From Desulfovibrio sp. UBA2564 (GTDB lineage Bacteria > Desulfobacterota > Desulfovibrionia > Desulfovibrionales > Desulfovibrionaceae): 25,663 bases of DNA. Positions 8,133-16,147 of this stretch are shown piece after piece. The number at the start of each line of letters is the position of its first letter. Position 1 is the first letter of the stretch. The notes below the pieces were generated by a model that saw only the letters and a program-made list of their open reading frames with translations, did not search any database and had not been told where the DNA came from. A program made the position numbers and the translations under genes. The stretch is from positions 1 through 25,663 of the forward strand of contig DDLU01000215.1 in the NCBI GenBank assembly GCA_002340305.1. Direction: 5' to 3'.

Positions 8133-8167
8133 AAAAAAAGGGAGCCAACTCCTAAGAGTTGGCTCCC
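8133..8167 (-). terminator. Strong rho-independent terminator of the sequon-rich protein gene
   Basis: On the minus strand a perfect 12-bp stem, GGGAGCCAACTC paired with GAGTTGGCTCCC (arms 8167-8156 and 8151-8140), closes a four-base loop and is followed by seven Ts (8139-8133). It lies about 40 bases after the stop codon of the 666-residue exported protein. It isolates that gene from the Gfo/Idh gene downstream and fits a strongly expressed single-gene unit. Confidence 0.95.
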
Positions 8168-8208
8168 GATATTTCGCTATTTAGATCCTGAGATCTAAAG
8201 AACAATGC

Positions 8209-10209
8209 TTACTTCTTGAAGCGGCTACGTACAACAGCAACCATGGGAGCAAGCATCAGCAGCAGCCATTCAAGGCCGAAACCAGCTGCGGGGTTGAATA
8301 CACAACCGGAGGAGCTGCTGGAGGAATCGTTAACACCGAGAACGATGGGGTCACCAAACTCACGTGCCTGAGAGCGGTAGTCGTAGTCACCGTTATCTTT
8401 CAGAACATAGTTGATGTAGTAATCGGTGGAGGGAACGAGGTAAGAGTTCTCGTTCAGGTAACCGTCACCTTCAGCTGTGGAGATCCACCATGCACCATCA
8501 GAGGTGAAGGTAGGCTCGGAAGCGTAAGAGAAGGATCTTACGGTCTTAGCATCGGTGGGGAAGATCTTGTACAGATCAAGAGTATCAATTCTGTTACCTA
8601 CGCCGGAGAAGGGAACCTGGAAGGTGTAGTATACATCACCTTTCTGTGCGCCCATACCAACGAAAGTAGCGTTGAAGCCGATAGCGTTGGTCAGCGGGAT
8701 AAAGCTAGAAGGAATGCCGGTGAAAGCAGTTCTCAGAGCATCTTTGGAGTACTCAGTGTTGTTACGTGCAATGTTGTAACCAGCAGTAGTGATAGTGGAG
8801 TTGTTCTGGTAAGCAACGTTAGCAGACTGGATGTTAGCAACAACTGCGGAGTTGGGGATCATAACAGCCAGGTTGTAGGAGTACTTAGCACCATCAAAAG
8901 CGGACTGGTAGATACCAACAGCGTAGGACTTGTCAGCAGACTGTTTACCGTAGAAGTTACCAACGAGGGTGTCAGCATCAGCAGCGGTAAGAGTCATGTT
9001 GGACTGAGTCAGTTTGAACTGGTCAGTGTTAGCAAGAGCAACAGTGTAACCGTTCAGGGAGTCACCAGCTTCATCGATACCGGTACGACCGCTGTTGATT
9101 ACGTAATTACCTTTAAGGGAAAGAGCGTTATCAACCTGCATGTCCATGAGACCGAGGGTAGCGTTGTTAAGTGCTTTGGAGAGACCGGAACCTGCGTAAA
9201 CAAGTTTGAAACCACGGTTTCTGATGTCGGAATCGGAAAGAGTCCGACCGTTCTTTACGAGAACAACAAAGTGCTTGTAGCTATCTTCAACAGCGTAACC
9301 AGCGATCAGGTTACGATCTTTGTTGATGGTAGCGTTTTCAACCATGGGAGTCTGACCTTTGTAGAAGATAGACATAAGCTGGTTGCCGTTACCGGTGGTA
9401 GCGTTGTAGGTGATCCAGGAAGAGGTGTTGCCAGTCAGAGTTCCGTCGGAATCGTACTGAGCGTACTTAACCTGAGCGTTGTCGGTACCGGGAGCGGAAT
9501 TAATTTTAACCTGACCGACCATGTAGTAAGGCTTGTTATCGTAGAAGTTAAAACCTACTGCGTAGAGATCCCAAGTATTATCGGAGCTGTAAACATCGGA
9601 ACCGAGGAAGGTACCGTTTACGTATCCAAGTGCGAAGTTAGCACCGGTCTCAGTGTCACCGTCACGAGACATGGCAAAGGTAGCGTTGGAAACACCAGCC
9701 ATGAGGTCGTAAGAAGGAGTGTTAATGAAGAAGTAAGAAGCACCGATAGGCGCAGAGCAACTAGCCGTAGTAGTACCAGTCAGAACACTAGAACCGTTAA
9801 CCTGACCCAGAGCGGTCAGACCATCAATGTTAGTGTAAGTGGTGTTAACTCTCATGGTAGAGGAGTTCTGCGCAGTGTTAGTACCGTTGGACTGGCCATA
9901 GTTAGCCATGGTAGCACCGGTGGATTCGTTGTTAACACCAATGTTACCGTAAAGGGAGGAGTTACCAACGGTTGTTTCTTCAATACCACCCTTGATGGAG
10001 TATGCAATCAGGTGAGTGGAGTTAAAAGTTGTAAAGGTTTTGTTATGACCATCTGCAGATGTCAGAGAAGCAGATGCGTTAACGTTAAAACCTGTAAGGA
10101 TGCGCTCGGAAGAGCCGTTCAGAGCACCGGGGAAAACTGCGTCAACAGCCCAGGCACTGGAAGCAACCAGCATCATCAATACTGTAAAGAGAACTGTAAT
10201 TTTTTTCAT
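8209..10209 (-). CDS. Secreted, sequon-rich surface protein with Cys-containing C-terminal sorting signal
   Basis: A protein of 666 residues. The ATG at 10209 is chosen because it has AAGGAG about ten bases upstream and begins a classic signal peptide (MKKITVLFTVLMMLVASSAWA). The body is rich in Asn, Thr, Ser, Gly and Ala and contains 22 N-X-S/T sequons: N31, 44, 56, 63, 83, 94, 108, 115, 122, 138, 175, 198, 261, 269, 292, 349, 404, 469, 470, 483, 513 and 627. The C-terminus has six Ser (629-634), Gly-Cys636, a short FNPAAGFG stretch, a hydrophobic helix (about 644-660) and RSRFKK. This is the layout of Cys-type CTERM sorting signals such as JDVT-CTERM or Synerg-CTERM. Own promoter, own terminator and biased codon use (Asn mostly AAC) point to high expression. 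It is probably an abundant cell-surface glycoprotein. I recognise no enzymatic domain; an S-layer or fibre role is possible but unproven. Confidence 0.85.
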   Translation of the reverse strand: MKKITVLFTVLMMLVASSAWAVDAVFPGALNGSSERILTGFNVNASASLTSADGHNKTFTTFNSTHLIAYSIKGGIEETTVGNSSLYGNIGVNNESTGATMANYGQSNGTNTAQNSSTMRVNTTYTNIDGLTALGQVNGSSVLTGTTTASCSAPIGASYFFINTPSYDLMAGVSNATFAMSRDGDTETGANFALGYVNGTFLGSDVYSSDNTWDLYAVGFNFYDNKPYYMVGQVKINSAPGTDNAQVKYAQYDSDGTLTGNTSSWITYNATTGNGNQLMSIFYKGQTPMVENATINKDRNLIAGYAVEDSYKHFVVLVKNGRTLSDSDIRNRGFKLVYAGSGLSKALNNATLGLMDMQVDNALSLKGNYVINSGRTGIDEAGDSLNGYTVALANTDQFKLTQSNMTLTAADADTLVGNFYGKQSADKSYAVGIYQSAFDGAKYSYNLAVMIPNSAVVANIQSANVAYQNNSTITTAGYNIARNNTEYSKDALRTAFTGIPSSFIPLTNAIGFNATFVGMGAQKGDVYYTFQVPFSGVGNRIDTLDLYKIFPTDAKTVRSFSYASEPTFTSDGAWWISTAEGDGYLNENSYLVPSTDYYINYVLKDNGDYDYRSQAREFGDPIVLGVNDSSSSSSGCVFNPAAGFGLEWLLLMLAPMVAVVRSRFKK

Positions 10210-10253
10210 GGTGAAAAAAATCTCCTTAAAGTGAGAATTGAAATAGCAACTGA

Positions 10254-10276
10254 TCCGAAAACCCCATGTTTTCGGA
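10254..10276 (-). promoter_or_regulatory. 5' UTR hairpin of the surface-protein mRNA
   Basis: TCCGAAAAC (10254-10262) and GTTTTCGGA (10268-10276) form a perfect 9-bp inverted repeat with a five-base loop. It lies between the putative promoter and the ribosome-binding site, some 45 bases before the start codon. It has no T-tract on the minus side, so it is not a terminator. A stabilising or regulatory 5' stem-loop, or a repressor-binding site, would fit. Confidence 0.5.
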
Positions 10277-10299
10277 CACTTGCTACAAAAAACAAACAT

Positions 10300-10328
10300 A
10301 CTATACACTTATGACACTTATTGTTCAA
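10300..10328 (-). promoter_or_regulatory. Sigma-70-type promoter for the sequon-rich protein gene
   Basis: On the minus strand TTGAAC (10328-10323) is followed after exactly 17 bases by TATAGT (10305-10300). The -10 matches the consensus at five of six positions and the -35 at four of six. It lies in the 132-base gap after the oligosaccharyltransferase gene and would give a leader of about 85 bases. It implies that the surface protein is transcribed separately from the OST and gsp genes. Confidence 0.6.
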
Positions 10329-10341
10329 CCATTTTCTGAGC

Positions 10342-12456
10342 TTATATTACTTCATAAACCCGGATATTTGGGAACCCTTCGTACACAAGTTTAAAATAGT
10401 CAGAAATTCTTTTGTCCTTCGGATCACTTAATAATAAGCGGACAAGCATACTTTGATACGAAAAGATATCAACAAAAAAACCTTGGCTGACAGTTTCGTT
10501 ATATAACAGAACAGGCCCGACAGATTGAGGGTAAGCTTGGGAGTTCATTCCCTTATTATTCAGAATATGCCAAGCAGAAACCTTAACAGGAGGCTCATTC
10601 CTCACGGCTATCACGCCATTGGCATTGTCAATATCAAATGCGTTACGGACAGTAAAAACTTGGGGATGAACGCCGCTCCCATTCACGACATTCCATGAAC
10701 CATAATATAAAATCCAATAAGCCAGCCTTACATTATCCCAACTTGCAACAATATATTGTTTAGGAGTTTTACCAAAGTTAAAGTCTTTACTTCCCAGAGT
10801 CTTAAGAAACTCAAAGACTTCTAGTGAGGACTTGGCCTCCCATGCCGCAGCAGGATTATTCCCATGCAACGCAGAATATTTGATAAGTTGATTACTTTGC
10901 TTTGGTGAAGAGGTGGTATATGCCAACCCCAAAGGCAGCAAAGAGGTTCCCTGATGGTGTCCACCATTGGCAAAGGAGTGTTTGCCGGTGTAGTATAAGG
11001 TTGCGTAACCCCAGTCCCACCAAGTCCACACGGTTGCATCCTCAGGCATCTGCTTGCCGGTCGCAAGAAGAGCCTTAGCATGGTTATTGCCCATTATAGG
11101 AGTAACTGAAAAACTTTTATAGATTGGCAGCACGTAAATCAGCATAATCCCAGCTAAAAGAAGCCCTACCGCTGCATGAGCAAACTTCGCCGTAGATTTC
11201 AATTTCATTTTTCCGATCAACCAATATCCGACATAGCCCATCCCTAGTCCGAGAGGAGCACCTGCGAACATTGAAAAACGCCCCCCCATTTTCATTGCAG
11301 CAAAAAACAAAGCAAAGAAAGGAAGCAAATATATAGAATCTGGTCGTAAAACAAAAAGAAGAACAACGGAAACCGCTCCCGCCCACCACAAAAGAGGACT
11401 TCCAGTAACACTCTGCACGAGTGAATCAAAAGGAACATTTTGTGCTTCAATAACACTCTGAGCAATGCCGGGATAGAGAGGACCCTGCAAAGCTCCTGCA
11501 TTATCTGCTGCGGGCTTGAGGTAAGCACTCAGCTTTATCTGGACCGCAGTATAAAGAGCGACCCCCGCTCCGCTAAATATCAGAGCCGCAATTAATATAG
11601 CGAGATTAACCCAAAGGTTTTGCACAAAACGATTTTCAGAAATATCAGTGAAAACCATTAGCCCCGTCAGCAACAAAGACAAAATGAAACCGGGAAGCCC
11701 AAAAAAAGCAGCACAGGCAAATAAGATAAGCCCATTTAAAATAACAATTCGATTTCTGCCTTTCGCGCAGACAACCGCCAAAAAGACTGACGTAATAAGA
11801 GTAAATAACCCAAAAGTCTGAACATCTGTGTGCCAAAGCTTGCCCCATGAAACGACCCCTCCCCCAATGACGGGAAGTAGGAAATCTACTAAAGTCGGCC
11901 TGAATTCTTTGGGCTGCTTGCAAGACAACAGCCAACTTTTTCTAATTCCTTGGGAGACCCAACGAGCCGCCAACAAAGAAAGCAGTAATGGAAAAAAGAG
12001 TGTAACAACATCCGTATCATAATAAGCAAGACGCGTTCTGAGGTAATATGCCGGAACTGAAGTTGCATAAACAGCCCCGATAAGCCCAGTCCATGGACCT
12101 CCCAAAAGCATTCCCCATCCGAAAGCTGCAACCGCGCAAAAACCAGCAAAGACTGCAGGCAGCCAAAATGCAATATTACCATACTGAGCTCCGGTAACAG
12201 TGCCCAATAATCGAATAACGCCTGCCATCGGGTTATCAACAGACCTACCAACACCCTTAGCACCTGCTAACCAAAAATAGGCATCATGAGTACCCATAAT
12301 GTACTCGCCGTTGACCATGTAGGCAGGATTATCCCACTTGGGAAATTCCATCGCCCTCATTCCAAAAGCAATGGCAAAACATACAAATCCAAAAACAAAA
12401 AAAATTTTCCAATCAGAAAGCCATTCCGGTTTGCGGAGATCGTGGCTGGTGCTCAT
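10342..12456 (-). CDS. STT3/PglB/AglB-type oligosaccharyltransferase
   Basis: A protein of 704 residues with about 12-13 hydrophobic segments and a soluble C-terminal domain. STT3 landmarks are present in order: the first-loop Asp in GTHDAYFW (D58), the DxD-like motif YYDTD (145-149), an external-loop-5 SVIEAQN segment (E337), GGRFSMFAGAP (391-401) and the sequon-binding WWDWG (479-483). Such enzymes transfer an oligosaccharide from a polyprenyl carrier to Asn of N-X-S/T on the periplasmic side of the inner membrane. A Desulfovibrio PglB homologue is reported active with relaxed glycan specificity. The gene follows gspE after 38 bases and directly precedes the 22-sequon protein, its likely major substrate. 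No glycan-assembly glycosyltransferases are adjacent. Confident in function; the glycan is unknown. Confidence 0.93.
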   Translation of the reverse strand: MSTSHDLRKPEWLSDWKIFFVFGFVCFAIAFGMRAMEFPKWDNPAYMVNGEYIMGTHDAYFWLAGAKGVGRSVDNPMAGVIRLLGTVTGAQYGNIAFWLPAVFAGFCAVAAFGWGMLLGGPWTGLIGAVYATSVPAYYLRTRLAYYDTDVVTLFFPLLLSLLAARWVSQGIRKSWLLSCKQPKEFRPTLVDFLLPVIGGGVVSWGKLWHTDVQTFGLFTLITSVFLAVVCAKGRNRIVILNGLILFACAAFFGLPGFILSLLLTGLMVFTDISENRFVQNLWVNLAILIAALIFSGAGVALYTAVQIKLSAYLKPAADNAGALQGPLYPGIAQSVIEAQNVPFDSLVQSVTGSPLLWWAGAVSVVLLFVLRPDSIYLLPFFALFFAAMKMGGRFSMFAGAPLGLGMGYVGYWLIGKMKLKSTAKFAHAAVGLLLAGIMLIYVLPIYKSFSVTPIMGNNHAKALLATGKQMPEDATVWTWWDWGYATLYYTGKHSFANGGHHQGTSLLPLGLAYTTSSPKQSNQLIKYSALHGNNPAAAWEAKSSLEVFEFLKTLGSKDFNFGKTPKQYIVASWDNVRLAYWILYYGSWNVVNGSGVHPQVFTVRNAFDIDNANGVIAVRNEPPVKVSAWHILNNKGMNSQAYPQSVGPVLLYNETVSQGFFVDIFSYQSMLVRLLLSDPKDKRISDYFKLVYEGFPNIRVYEVI

Positions 12457-12494
12457 TTTATCAACCTGTAATAATATAGATTTATATCTTGAAT

Positions 12495-13976
12495 TTAAAG
12501 CTTGGTAACCCTGACCACTTCTTCAAGAGTGGTCACGCCCTCTTTGACCAGCCGGATACCATGATCGACCATGGTCTCACGGCCCATTTCCTTGGCATAG
12601 GCTTTTATCCGGTCAGAAGAAGCAACTTCCATGATAAGGCCGCGCATATCTTCAGTTACCGGGATAAGTTCGTAAACACCGCGACGACCGCTGAATCCGG
12701 TAAAGTTGCAATGCTCACATCCTGCACCGGCAATCTGGGAAGAAGGAAGACCTTCAGTAGCTTCAAACAATTTGTTGGTATTCTCAGACACTTCTACTGT
12801 TCTGGAACAATGCTCACAATTCACGCGAACCAAACGCTGACCGAGAACAAGAGATAAAGAAGAAGCCAGCAGGAACGGCTCAATGCCCATGTCAAGCATT
12901 CTTGTTACAGCAGTGGCGGCATCATTGGTATGCAAAGTAGAAAGGACAAGGTGCCCTGTTAGCGAGGCCTGAACAGCGGTACTTGCGGTTTCCTGATCTC
13001 GAATCTCACCAACAAGAATAATATCCGGGTCCTGCCTTAAAAAAGAGCGGATAGTAGTAGCGAAAGTCATGCCTGCGGCTTTGTTGACCTGAACCTGATT
13101 AATCCCGGAAAGCTGGTATTCCACAGGATCTTCAACAGTAACAATATTTTTATCGTCACGCGGAAGCTCACTGAGGCCGGCGTAAAGACTGGTGGTTTTA
13201 CCAGACCCCGTAGGCCCGGTAACAAGCACGATACCATGTGGCTGTGCGAGAACTTTTCGGAAAAGCTCCAGATCTGGTCCTTTAAGCCCAAGGTCTTCGA
13301 GGTTGAGGATATTCTTGGAGCGGTCCAGTACACGCAGCACAGCTTTTTCACCACTCATAGTAGGAATTGTAGAAACACGGACATCAACCTCTTTCTGACC
13401 GAGTTTAAGAAAAATACGTCCATCCTGTGGCTTGCGGCTCTCTGCTACATCCATCTCGCCCATTACTTTCAGTCGGGCGATCACTGTTGCCTGCAAACCT
13501 TTATCAAGACGTTTCACTGCCTTGAGCACACCATCCTGACGGTAACGGACAACAAACCCGGTTCCCTGCCCCTCAAAATGAATATCACTGGCTCCGGTGG
13601 AGATCGCCTGATGCAAAGTTTTGTTGACCAAGCGGACTATAGGAGCATCATCATGGGACCAGCCGAGCAAATCCTGACCGTCTTCACCATCAGCATCATC
13701 TGAATCAGACTCAATAGCACTCTCTTCCTCCCAGACAGTGAGTGCCTGTTCAAGCAATGGAAAGAATTCTTCTTCGGATACAATTTCCGAAACGACGTTT
13801 TTGCCCATCTTCCACGCCAGAAAGTCAGCCATCGGTAAAGAAGATTCATTCTGCAAAAGAATCCTGATCTCTTTATCCCGCACTTCCACAGGAATAAATT
13901 CATTGCGTTGAGGAAAAGTCAGGAACAAATCCACCACTTCACGCGGGACAAGATTCAAATCGTAAGAAGTACTCAA
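12495..13976 (-). CDS. gspE: Type II secretion ATPase GspE
   Basis: A protein of 493 residues. Walker A is GPTGSGKTT (254-262), the Asp box follows at about 279-284 (VTVEDP), Walker B DPDIILVGEIRD is at 316-327, and the His box lies around GHLVLSTLHTND (341-352). A zinc-binding CEHC...CEHC pair (C387, C390, C420, C423) is present, as in GspE/PilB-type ATPases. It powers pseudopilus assembly at the cytoplasmic face of the inner membrane. An acidic linker (about 84-102) separates the N-terminal domain from the ATPase core. The start is TTG at 13976, 12 bases after the gspD stop, with AGGA upstream; the next ATG would remove a conserved part. A PilB-like pilus ATPase is the alternative, but adjacency to a GspD-type secretin favours T2SS. 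Confidence 0.9.
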   Translation of the reverse strand: MSTSYDLNLVPREVVDLFLTFPQRNEFIPVEVRDKEIRILLQNESSLPMADFLAWKMGKNVVSEIVSEEEFFPLLEQALTVWEEESAIESDSDDADGEDGQDLLGWSHDDAPIVRLVNKTLHQAISTGASDIHFEGQGTGFVVRYRQDGVLKAVKRLDKGLQATVIARLKVMGEMDVAESRKPQDGRIFLKLGQKEVDVRVSTIPTMSGEKAVLRVLDRSKNILNLEDLGLKGPDLELFRKVLAQPHGIVLVTGPTGSGKTTSLYAGLSELPRDDKNIVTVEDPVEYQLSGINQVQVNKAAGMTFATTIRSFLRQDPDIILVGEIRDQETASTAVQASLTGHLVLSTLHTNDAATAVTRMLDMGIEPFLLASSLSLVLGQRLVRVNCEHCSRTVEVSENTNKLFEATEGLPSSQIAGAGCEHCNFTGFSGRRGVYELIPVTEDMRGLIMEVASSDRIKAYAKEMGRETMVDHGIRLVKEGVTTLEEVVRVTKL

Positions 13977-13988
13977 TTTATTGTCCTG

Positions 13989-15995
13989 CTAGCTGTCTGA
14001 CATGGAGGAAGTTGTGTCCTCGGATTTATCAGAATCGTTTTTGTACGTATTGAACTCTTTATCAATAAAACTTTCAAAACGTTTACGCTGATTCCTGTAC
14101 TTATCCATTTTGGCTTTACTCAAAGATTCGAGTTCTTCGGTTGTCTGAATAATGCGTGCAGACAGGAAAACCATAAGGGTATTCTTTCTACCGCTATTGG
14201 TTGTAGTTTTAAACAACCAACCGAGTAACGGCAGATCGGAGAGGTATGGAACGCCAGCCTCAGTGCGGGACTGGTTTGCCTGAATAAGACCACCGATAAC
14301 CATGGTTGAACCGTCTGCAAGCAAAACAGTTGTATCAGTCACACGGTCATTAGTAATTGGAAGCTCTGAAGTACTCGCCTCTGAGACGGTATTATATGTT
14401 TGGTATACTTTAAGTTTGATCAGCCCATCTTCACGGTTGATTCTGGGAGTGATCTTGAGCTTAATGCCTACGTCTTTATAGGAGTACGTTGAGACAACCC
14501 CGCTTCCGGTGGTGGTACTTTCCCCGGTCTTATACGGTCTGTTTTCACCAACAAAAATCTCAGCTTCGGCATTATCAAGAGTCATCAACTGCGGTGCGGA
14601 GACTAAATTAAAGTCAGTTGCGGACTTGGTGAAGTTAACCAACGCGCCAATAGTCGGAAAAGACTTACCGGCATAGGAAATGGTATCGCCGAGAACTCCC
14701 ATGGAATAACCTCCAGGCACACTGGAGGGATTTGCTGCGTACCCCGGAAGCTTACTGTCTTTGGCCTTTGTATACCCCAAGGTAGCAACACTGCCTCCCA
14801 AATCAATACCACCCTGCCACTCCACACCAAATTCTTTAGCGTTATCAAGAGTAGTTTCAAGTACAAGTGCTTCAATATAGACCTGATCCTGAGCCTGATC
14901 CAACTGTTCCACGAAATTATCAATTTGCGGCAGTTGATCCGCACTGGCCATAACAATCAGTGTATTTGTGGTTTCATCAGCTGAAACCTGAACTTCATCA
15001 GAATCACTTCCGGAAGACGCACTTGATTTTGAAGGACTTTTAGAGTCAGAATTGGCAGAGCCCTCTTTCTTTTCGGGATTTGAAGAAGGAATACCCCCAC
15101 CAGTGACAAGACTTTTTAAAACATCTCCGGCAACAACAGCCTCAATGTTGTGAAGCCTGTAAATCTTCATTTTCGAATAAGACTCATTGGAACGATCCAA
15201 TTTAGCGATAAGGCTATGGATAGTTTTGATCTGATCACTGCTGCCGGAAACTAGAAGACTATTTGCCCAGTCAAGCGATTCAATAACAGGTGGTGTCCCG
15301 GTTTTACCGGCAGTTGAAAGTTTTTTGTAAAAAGATGTAAGTTTATTTGCCACTGTTTTGGCACTTGTCTTTTCAAGTTCAATTAAGGTTGACTCTTGCT
15401 CTGCTCCTGCCCGCTTCAGAATACCGAGCAGCTTTTTCATCTTATTAACATTACTCTGAAGATCGCGAACCATAACAGAGTCCGCCATTGGAACAGCTGT
15501 GACCTTCCCAATCCGGGAAGCAACCTGCATCAACACATTCTGAACCTTAGCGGGATCCATTTTACCTTCAAGCTGAAAAACTGAAGTGATTATCTCTTCT
15601 CCATTCCCGGGAGACGGAGCGGCCTTGATATCTGGAGAAATAAGCTTCGCATCACGCAGGGGAAGGACATAAGTTACGTTGTCACGGGTCACAGCATGAA
15701 ATCCGGCCCCAGTCAGGACCTCTTGAAAAACCGCCATCAATTCCGGTTCGGAGAGGGATTGTCCGGCGTAGATACTTACATGTGATCCGGGCAAGGCACC
15801 TTTCTGAAAAACAATATTCCTACCTGTATAGCGCCCTACAAACTTGATGAATTCAACAAGTGAGATACTCTCAAGGTTGGCATGAACAGCATCCCCGCCT
15901 TCGGGTTGAGCCGCAGCAGCAGAAACCATAATCACCATGGACAGAACCGGACATATCACAAATCTACAAAAATTCTTCAGCATATTCAGCGCCAT
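13989..15995 (-). CDS. gspD: Type II secretion secretin GspD
   Basis: A protein of 668 residues. The ATG at 15995 has GGAG close upstream and opens a signal peptide ending about SAAAA. N-domains with the repeated ring-building fold follow, including a Ser/Lys-rich linker at about residues 320-350. The secretin core contains YIEALVLETT, FNLVSAPQLMTLDNAEAEIFVG and the C-terminal signature VPYLSDLPLLGWLF, followed by KNTLMVFLSARII. Secretins form the outer-membrane channel through which folded periplasmic proteins leave. A hydrophilic tail rich in Lys and Asp/Ser follows and may bind a pilotin. Only gspD and gspE are here; GspC, F, G-K, L and M are absent from the window. About 150 bases separate it from the protease gene upstream. 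Confidence 0.92.
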   Translation of the reverse strand: MALNMLKNFCRFVICPVLSMVIMVSAAAAQPEGGDAVHANLESISLVEFIKFVGRYTGRNIVFQKGALPGSHVSIYAGQSLSEPELMAVFQEVLTGAGFHAVTRDNVTYVLPLRDAKLISPDIKAAPSPGNGEEIITSVFQLEGKMDPAKVQNVLMQVASRIGKVTAVPMADSVMVRDLQSNVNKMKKLLGILKRAGAEQESTLIELEKTSAKTVANKLTSFYKKLSTAGKTGTPPVIESLDWANSLLVSGSSDQIKTIHSLIAKLDRSNESYSKMKIYRLHNIEAVVAGDVLKSLVTGGGIPSSNPEKKEGSANSDSKSPSKSSASSGSDSDEVQVSADETTNTLIVMASADQLPQIDNFVEQLDQAQDQVYIEALVLETTLDNAKEFGVEWQGGIDLGGSVATLGYTKAKDSKLPGYAANPSSVPGGYSMGVLGDTISYAGKSFPTIGALVNFTKSATDFNLVSAPQLMTLDNAEAEIFVGENRPYKTGESTTTGSGVVSTYSYKDVGIKLKITPRINREDGLIKLKVYQTYNTVSEASTSELPITNDRVTDTTVLLADGSTMVIGGLIQANQSRTEAGVPYLSDLPLLGWLFKTTTNSGRKNTLMVFLSARIIQTTEELESLSKAKMDKYRNQRKRFESFIDKEFNTYKNDSDKSEDTTSSMSDS

Positions 15996-16147
15996 AATCT
16001 CCACCGGTTTTCCGGTAAGAATCTTTTTATCTGTATTAAACCGCCATGCACCCAGCAGACAATTTTTTAAACTCAAAACTTAGAAGTTGCACCCCTGCAA
16101 ACATCCTACACTTGAAAGACCCCGTCAAGTTTCCCTATCAGGCCCGA

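Noticed and set aside
8133..8167. Long inverted repeat considered as an insertion-sequence end or attachment site.
   Set aside because: A 12-bp stem with a four-base loop and T-tract just after a stop codon is fully explained as a rho-independent terminator, and no transposase or integrase is present.
10210..10308. Upstream extension of the sequon-rich protein by 33 residues.
   Set aside because: It would put a signal peptide in the middle, ignore the good Shine-Dalgarno sequence before the ATG at 10209, and translate the leader hairpin and part of the promoter.
9271..10314. Open frame of 347 codons on the plus strand opposite the sequon-rich protein gene.
   Set aside because: It is an antisense shadow created by the strongly biased codon use of the real gene. 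Its product is Val/Ser/Thr-rich low-complexity sequence with no ribosome-binding site or family features, and it runs through the promoter region.
12495..15995. Reading the secretin and ATPase as type IV pilus PilQ/PilB.
   Set aside because: The secretin has GspD-like N-domains and ending, and no pilM-P or pilC genes adjoin; the call stays type II, though the ATPase alone would be ambiguous.
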